A stretch of 64,000 nucleotides of DNA from Xanthomonas sp. DAR 35659. GTDB lineage: Bacteria; Pseudomonadota; Gammaproteobacteria; Xanthomonadales; Xanthomonadaceae. This document shows positions 60,257-64,000 of this stretch, piece after piece (within the stretch, counting starts at the first letter, position 1; every line of letters begins with the position of its first letter). The notes beneath the pieces are model-generated. The model made no database searches. It was not told the origin of the DNA and saw only the letters and a program-made list of their open reading frames with translations. A program made the position numbers and the translations under genes. The stretch lies in contig NZ_CP162488.1 in NCBI RefSeq assembly GCF_041242975.1, positions 1 through 64,000 of the forward strand, written 5' to 3'.

Positions 60257-60569
60257 CGCTGAGGGCCTCGGTCCGCGCCGCAGAGGCCATGCCCGCAGGA
60301 TGACGGACACGATGTCCGCCAGGCCCCCCTGCCGTCGCCAGGCGCGCGTGGCGACGCAAGATCATGTTCCATCGCCCCGCCCGGTTTCATCGACTGCGTC
60401 CAGCTTCGTGCGCACGGATGTAGACAGAGTGGGCGCGCGCGCGGCATCGGCCGTGCCGGCGGCGGTGCGCGGACGCGTCCATACGTAGGCGTGTGCAGGC
60501 CGCGCCGCTTCATCAACCACGCCGCAGACATTAAGATGCCGCGGGGCATCCAGCCGAGAGGACATCACG
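60257..60569. other. Gap between divergent STAND regulator and fabV
   Basis: 313 bp that must hold two divergent promoters. A possible weak -10 (ATTAAGAT, about 60530) lies before fabV. No operator or repeat was recognised. Confidence 0.4.
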
Positions 60570-61775
60570 TTGATCATCCACCCGAAAGTTCGCGGTTTCA
60601 TCTGCACCACCACGCATCCGCTCGGTTGCGAGCGCAACGTGCTCGAGCAGATCGCCGCCACGCGCGCGCGCGGCGTACGCGGCGACGGCCCGAAGAAGGT
60701 GCTGGTGATCGGCGCGTCCAGCGGCTACGGCCTGGCCTCGCGCATCACCGCCGCGTTCGGTTTCGGCGCCGACACGCTCGGCGTGTTCTTCGAAAAGCCC
60801 GGCAGCGAGAAGAAGGCCGGCACCGCCGGCTGGTACAACGCCGCCGCGTTCGACAAGCACGCCAAGGCCGCCGGCCTGTACAGCAAGTCGATCAACGGCG
60901 ATGCGTTCTCCGACGAGGCGCGCGCCAAGGTGGTCGACCTGATCAAGACCGAGATGGGCGGCCAGGTCGACCTGGTGGTGTATTCGCTGGCCTCGCCGGT
61001 GCGCAAGCTGCCGAGCACCGGCGAAGTGAAGCGCTCGGCACTCAAGCCGATCGGCCAGACCTACACCGCCACCGCGATCGACACCAACAAGGACGCGATC
61101 ATCGAGGCCTCGATCGAGCCGGCCACCGAGCAGGAGATCGAAGACACCATCACCGTGATGGGCGGGCAGGACTGGGAACTGTGGATCGACGCGCTGGAGC
61201 GCGCCGGCGTGCTCGCGCCGGGCGCGCGCACCGTCGCCTTCAGCTACATCGGCACCGAGATCACCTGGCCGATCTACTGGCACGGCGCGCTGGGCAAGGC
61301 CAAGGTCGATCTGGACCAGACCGCGCAGCGCCTGCACGCGCGCCTGCAGCGCGACGGCGGCGCGGCCAACGTGGCGGTGCTCAAGTCGGTGGTGACCCAG
61401 GCCAGCGCGGCGATCCCGGTGATGCCGCTGTACATCTCCATGGTCTACAAGATCATGAAGGAGAAGGGCCTGCATGAAGGCACCATCGAGCAGGCCGACC
61501 GCCTGTTCCGCGAGCGCCTGTACCGCGTGGACAGCCAGGCGGCCGAGGTGGACGACGAGAACCGCCTGCGCCTGGACGACTGGGAACTGCGCGACGACGT
61601 GCAGGACGCCTGCAAGGCGCTATGGCCGCAGGTGACCACCGAGAACCTGTTCCAGCTCACCGACTACGCCGGCTACAAGCACGAGTTCCTCAAGCTGTTC
61701 GGCTTCGAGCGCAAGGACGTGGACTACGACGCCGACGTCGATCCGGACGTGAAGTTCGATTGCATCGAGCTGTAG
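60570..61775 (+). CDS. fabV: Trans-2-enoyl-ACP/CoA reductase FabV
   Basis: FabV is the NADH-dependent enoyl reductase of the last step in fatty acid elongation; it is naturally insensitive to triclosan. The 401-residue protein has the family N-terminus [20 protein letters not shown], the cofactor motif [16 protein letters not shown], and the catalytic Tyr-x8-Lys in [10 protein letters not shown]. The first codon is TTG at 60570, with GAGAGGA 8 bp upstream. A Rho-independent terminator follows at 61816-61842. Confidence 0.96.
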   Translation: MIIHPKVRGFICTTTHPLGCERNVLEQIAATRARGVRGDGPKKVLVIGASSGYGLASRITAAFGFGADTLGVFFEKPGSEKKAGTAGWYNAAAFDKHAKAAGLYSKSINGDAFSDEARAKVVDLIKTEMGGQVDLVVYSLASPVRKLPSTGEVKRSALKPIGQTYTATAIDTNKDAIIEASIEPATEQEIEDTITVMGGQDWELWIDALERAGVLAPGARTVAFSYIGTEITWPIYWHGALGKAKVDLDQTAQRLHARLQRDGGAANVAVLKSVVTQASAAIPVMPLYISMVYKIMKEKGLHEGTIEQADRLFRERLYRVDSQAAEVDDENRLRLDDWELRDDVQDACKALWPQVTTENLFQLTDYAGYKHEFLKLFGFERKDVDYDADVDPDVKFDCIEL

Positions 61776-61784
61776 AGAGCCGGG

Positions 61785-62275
61785 ATTGGGGAATCGGGAA
61801 TCGGGAATGGAGAGGCGGCCGGCAGCGATGCCGGCCGTTTTTCCTGGTGGTTCGCGTCGCGACTGACGTCGCTCCCACAAGGGCTCGGTCGTCGCGGAAG
61901 CTGCGTGCATCGCTCCTGTGGGAGCGACGTCAGTCGCGCTGCGGGAACCTCAGGCCGCCGCCATCGCGCGCGCAGTGCAGGTGCTTAGGAACAAGCCGCC
62001 TGCGCTCCGACGCCGCTTGCAGCGCAGGCGACAACGCGAGAAGTGGTGATTGGCGAGGGACCGGTGCCGCGATTCTGTGCGTGTCTTGGCATCGCGGCGA
62101 TTTCATTTTCCGGTCGCGGCTGAAGCCGCTCCTACACCAGCGCGGCGCCCGCTTTCCTGTAGGAGCGGCTTCAGCCGCGACAGAACAACGACACGCCAGC
62201 ACCCTCGGCCAGCGCGCAACCCCACCGCAACCGACGCTCTTGCCAATCCCCATTCCCCAATCCCCATTCCCCGCC
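61785..62275. repeat. GGGAATCGGG-type inverted flanks around a block of REP pairs
   Basis: 61785-61810 carries GGATTGGGGAATCGGGAATC repeats, and 62244-62275 the reverse complement type (CCAATCCCCATTCCCCAATC). Between them, 61858-61879 pairs with 61917-61938 (22 bp, arms CGCGACTGACGTCGCTCCCA) and 62113-62136 pairs with 62158-62181 (24 bp, arms TGTAGGAGCGGCTTCAGCCG). The 502-bp fabV-kdgK gap holds no gene; the fabV terminator lies in it. The GGGAATCGGG-type motif also recurs at 24085-24115. Confidence 0.75.
61816..61842 (+). terminator. Rho-independent terminator after fabV
   Basis: CGGCCGGCA and TGCCGGCCG form a perfect 9-bp stem with a GCGA loop, followed by TTTTT. Confidence 0.88.
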
Positions 62276-62277
62276 CC

Positions 62278-63300
62278 TCACCGCTTCACATCGAACCGCG
62301 ACGTCCCCACGCAGGCCTGCACCTCATCCGCCGCCAGCGGATGGAAATCGCCCGGCACCGAATGCTTCAGGCAGCCGGCGGCCAGGCCGAAGCGGATCGT
62401 CGCGGTGTCGTCCCAGCCCTGGCTGAGGCCATGCAGCACGCCGGCGGCGAACGCGTCGCCGCCGCCGATGCGGTCGACGATGCCGGTCAGTTCCTCGACC
62501 GGCGCCTGCGCCACGCCGCCATCGCGGCGCAGCAGCATCGCGCCCAGGCTGTGATGATCCACGCGGTGCGCCACGCGCTGGGTGCAGGCCATCGCCTGCA
62601 ACTGCGGGAACGCGGCGAAGGCGTCGCGCGCGCCGGCTTCCACCCGCGCCTGCGCGCTGTCCTGCGGGTACTGATGGCCCAGCACCACGCCCAGGTCGCG
62701 GTAGTCGGCGAACAGCACGTCGGCCTGCGCCAGCAACTGGCGCAGGATGCCCGGCGCATCGCCGTTCCACGCCTCCCACAGCTTGGGCCGGTAGTTGCCG
62801 TCGAACGACACGCGCACGCCGAGCGCGCGCGCGCTGCGTGCCGCCGCCAGCGCCGCCGCCGCGCCCTGCTCGCCCAGCGCCGGGGTCACCCCGGACAAAT
62901 GCAGCCAGTCCGCGCCGCGCAGCAGCGCCGGCCAGTCGTAGGCATCGGCGCCGGCCAGCGCGAAGGCCGAGCCGGCGCGGTCGTAGGTCACCTCGCTGGG
63001 GCGATGGCCGGCGCCGGTCGTGAGGAAGTACAGGCCCATGCGCCCGGGCACGAAGCGTACGCCGCGGGTGTCCACGCCGTGCCGGCGCAGCTCGCCGGCC
63101 GCGGCCGCGCCGAGCGGGTTGTCCGGCAGCACGCTGACCATCGCCACGTCGTGGCCGAAATGCGCCAGCGACACGCCGACGTTGGCCTCGGCGCCGCCCA
63201 CGTGCACCTCCAGCCGCGGCGATTGCAGCAAACGCTCGTGGCCGGGCGCACCCAGGCGCAGCAGCAGTTCGCCGAAGCAGACGATGCGGGAGGCGGTCAT
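62278..63300 (-). CDS. kdgK: 2-dehydro-3-deoxygluconokinase
   Basis: KdgK phosphorylates KDG to KDPG in pectin/hexuronate and Entner-Doudoroff metabolism. The 340-residue PfkB-family protein has the N-terminal VCFGELLLRLGAPGHERLLQ, GGAEANVGVSLAHFGHDVA and the ATP/anion-hole motif DRIGGGDAFAAGVLHGL with the catalytic Asp. ATG 63300 begins MTASRIVCFGEL. It is divergent from the TonB receptor gene, and the shared 297-bp spacer has paired palindromes. Confidence 0.93.
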   Translation of the reverse strand: MTASRIVCFGELLLRLGAPGHERLLQSPRLEVHVGGAEANVGVSLAHFGHDVAMVSVLPDNPLGAAAAGELRRHGVDTRGVRFVPGRMGLYFLTTGAGHRPSEVTYDRAGSAFALAGADAYDWPALLRGADWLHLSGVTPALGEQGAAAALAAARSARALGVRVSFDGNYRPKLWEAWNGDAPGILRQLLAQADVLFADYRDLGVVLGHQYPQDSAQARVEAGARDAFAAFPQLQAMACTQRVAHRVDHHSLGAMLLRRDGGVAQAPVEELTGIVDRIGGGDAFAAGVLHGLSQGWDDTATIRFGLAAGCLKHSVPGDFHPLAADEVQACVGTSRFDVKR

Positions 63301-63372
63301 GACGATGGGAGTCCTTGGTGGAAAGGAAAGGGCGCCCAGCATGCCGGGGAACGGCGCCCACGGCCAGTGTGG

Positions 63373-63387
63373 TGACCATCGGTGTCA
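63373..63387. promoter_or_regulatory. Operator-like palindrome 1 (kdgK side)
   Basis: TGACCATCGGTGTCA is a near-palindrome (TGAC-[CA]...GTCA) like LacI-family sites. It lies 73 bp upstream of kdgK and differs from operator 2 at one base. Confidence 0.6.
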
Positions 63388-63529
63388 TTTTTCCGGCCCA
63401 ACGACCCGCCGCATCGCCTGCAACGACCGCATTCCCGCGCCCTTCGCATGCAAAACGCCCCGCAATTCCGGGATGCGATCTGCTGCGCTGCAAGATGCCG
63501 CGATGTTTCCCAACTGTTAAGGTCGGTTT

Positions 63530-63544
63530 TGACCAGCGGTGTCA
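63530..63544. promoter_or_regulatory. Operator-like palindrome 2 (TonB receptor side)
   Basis: TGACCAGCGGTGTCA is identical to operator 1 except T to G at the centre. It lies 54 bp before the receptor ATG at 63598; the two sites are 157 bp apart. Confidence 0.6.
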
Positions 63545-63597
63545 TCCGCGGCGAAACCGAACACCAACGCAGTTCATGGACCCTTGGGAGGGGAGAC

Positions 63598-64000
63598 ATG
63601 CAATCTCGTACCGAACGCCGGAAGACACCGGTTACCTTGCTCGCGCTGTCCATCGGCCTGGCGCTCCAGGCCGGCGCGCTGCAGGCGCAGGACGCGCCCG
63701 CGCAGGCGCCCGCCACCGCCTCCGCCGATGCCACCACCGAACTCGACACCATCGTCGTCACCGGCTACCGCGCCAGCGTGGAGAAGGCGCTGGACATCAA
63801 GCGCGCCGAGAAGGGCATGGTCGACGCCATCGTCGCCGAGGACGTGGGCAAGTTCCCCGACACCAACCTGGCCGAATCGTTGCAGCGCATCCCCGGCGTG
63901 GTCATCACCCGCGACGCCGGCGAAGGCCGCAACATCTCGGTACGCGGCCTCGGCCCGGACTTCACCCGCGTGCGCATCAACGGCATGGAAGCGCTGACCA
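63598..64000 (+). CDS. TonB-dependent receptor (N-terminal part; runs off the window)
   Basis: The first 134 codons of a TonB-dependent receptor: signal peptide (MQSRTERRKTPVTLLALSIG, cleavage near ALQAQ), a TonB box VVTGYR and the plug motif AEDVGKFPDTNLAESLQRIPG, VISVRGLGPDFTRVRINGME. This is the sugar/oligosaccharide-type receptor common in Xanthomonas and Caulobacter. GGGAGGGGAGA is an unusually strong ribosome site 2 bp before the ATG. It is divergent from kdgK, suggesting uptake of a pectin- or glycan-derived sugar. Confidence 0.9.
   Translation, partial: MQSRTERRKTPVTLLALSIGLALQAGALQAQDAPAQAPATASADATTELDTIVVTGYRASVEKALDIKRAEKGMVDAIVAEDVGKFPDTNLAESLQRIPGVVITRDAGEGRNISVRGLGPDFTRVRINGMEALT

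Overview
The window starts at base 1 with dnaA and reads dnaA-dnaN-recF-gyrB, so it is the origin end of a circular bacterial chromosome. The GC content is high. The DnaA and GyrB proteins, the tonB-exbB-exbD-exbD-pdxJ cluster, FabV, a type IV secretion effector with an XVIPCD-like tail, and abundant GTAGGAGCGGCTTCAGCCGC repeats all point to Xanthomonas or a close relative in the Xanthomonadaceae. The exact species cannot be read from the sequence alone.

Layout. 1-6718 is the replication core: a dnaA-dnaN intergenic oriC candidate with DnaA boxes, and three 16-bp parS palindromes, two of them inside recF. 6795-9865 holds envelope proteins (CPBP protease, M48 lipoprotein peptidase, TPR protein). 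10014-13203 is the TonB energising cluster with an extra, third exbD. 13359-17057 is on the minus strand: a lipoprotein, pdxJ, a small membrane protein and cardiolipin synthase. 17342-22540 is a small catabolic island (LysR regulator, class III CoA transferase, HMG-CoA-lyase-like enzyme, GntP-type permease, OprD-type porin) that is decaying: the permease carries one in-frame stop and the porin has lost its N-terminal half. 22767-28717 is on the minus strand: a radical SAM protein under a LexA box, a 2OG-Fe(II) oxygenase, two paralogous 90-residue superinfection-immunity-like proteins, several orphan genes, a VOC protein and fbp. An 83-bp piece of fbp is copied 1.6 kb away and supplies the start of an orphan gene.

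28875-34708 has two orphan genes, an aromatic aminotransferase, a PqqU/YncD-like TonB-dependent receptor and an SDR enzyme. 35190-42742 is an alcohol/aldehyde oxidation locus: a sigma-54 activator, an aldehyde dehydrogenase behind a -24/-12 promoter, a zinc alcohol dehydrogenase behind an FNR-like box, and a DUF779 protein. It is interrupted by a probable T4SS antibacterial effector (M23-like peptidase + peptidoglycan-binding + XVIPCD) with a lipoprotein immunity candidate. 43293-45895 encodes Ku and a LigD-type polymerase that lacks the ligase half. 47172-50915 is the lactate operon dld-lldD-lldR with two matching operators. 51008-54015 has two membrane proteins and a two-component system. 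54206-56912 holds orphan proteins, one translationally coupled to a 1115-residue wHTH-STAND-TM-TPR regulator. The window ends with fabV, a block of REP pairs, kdgK, and the start of a TonB-dependent receptor divergent from kdgK with paired operator-like palindromes.

Repeats recur throughout as single copies or as inverted pairs (REPIN-like). No rRNA, tRNA, CRISPR array, insertion sequence or complete prophage was seen.
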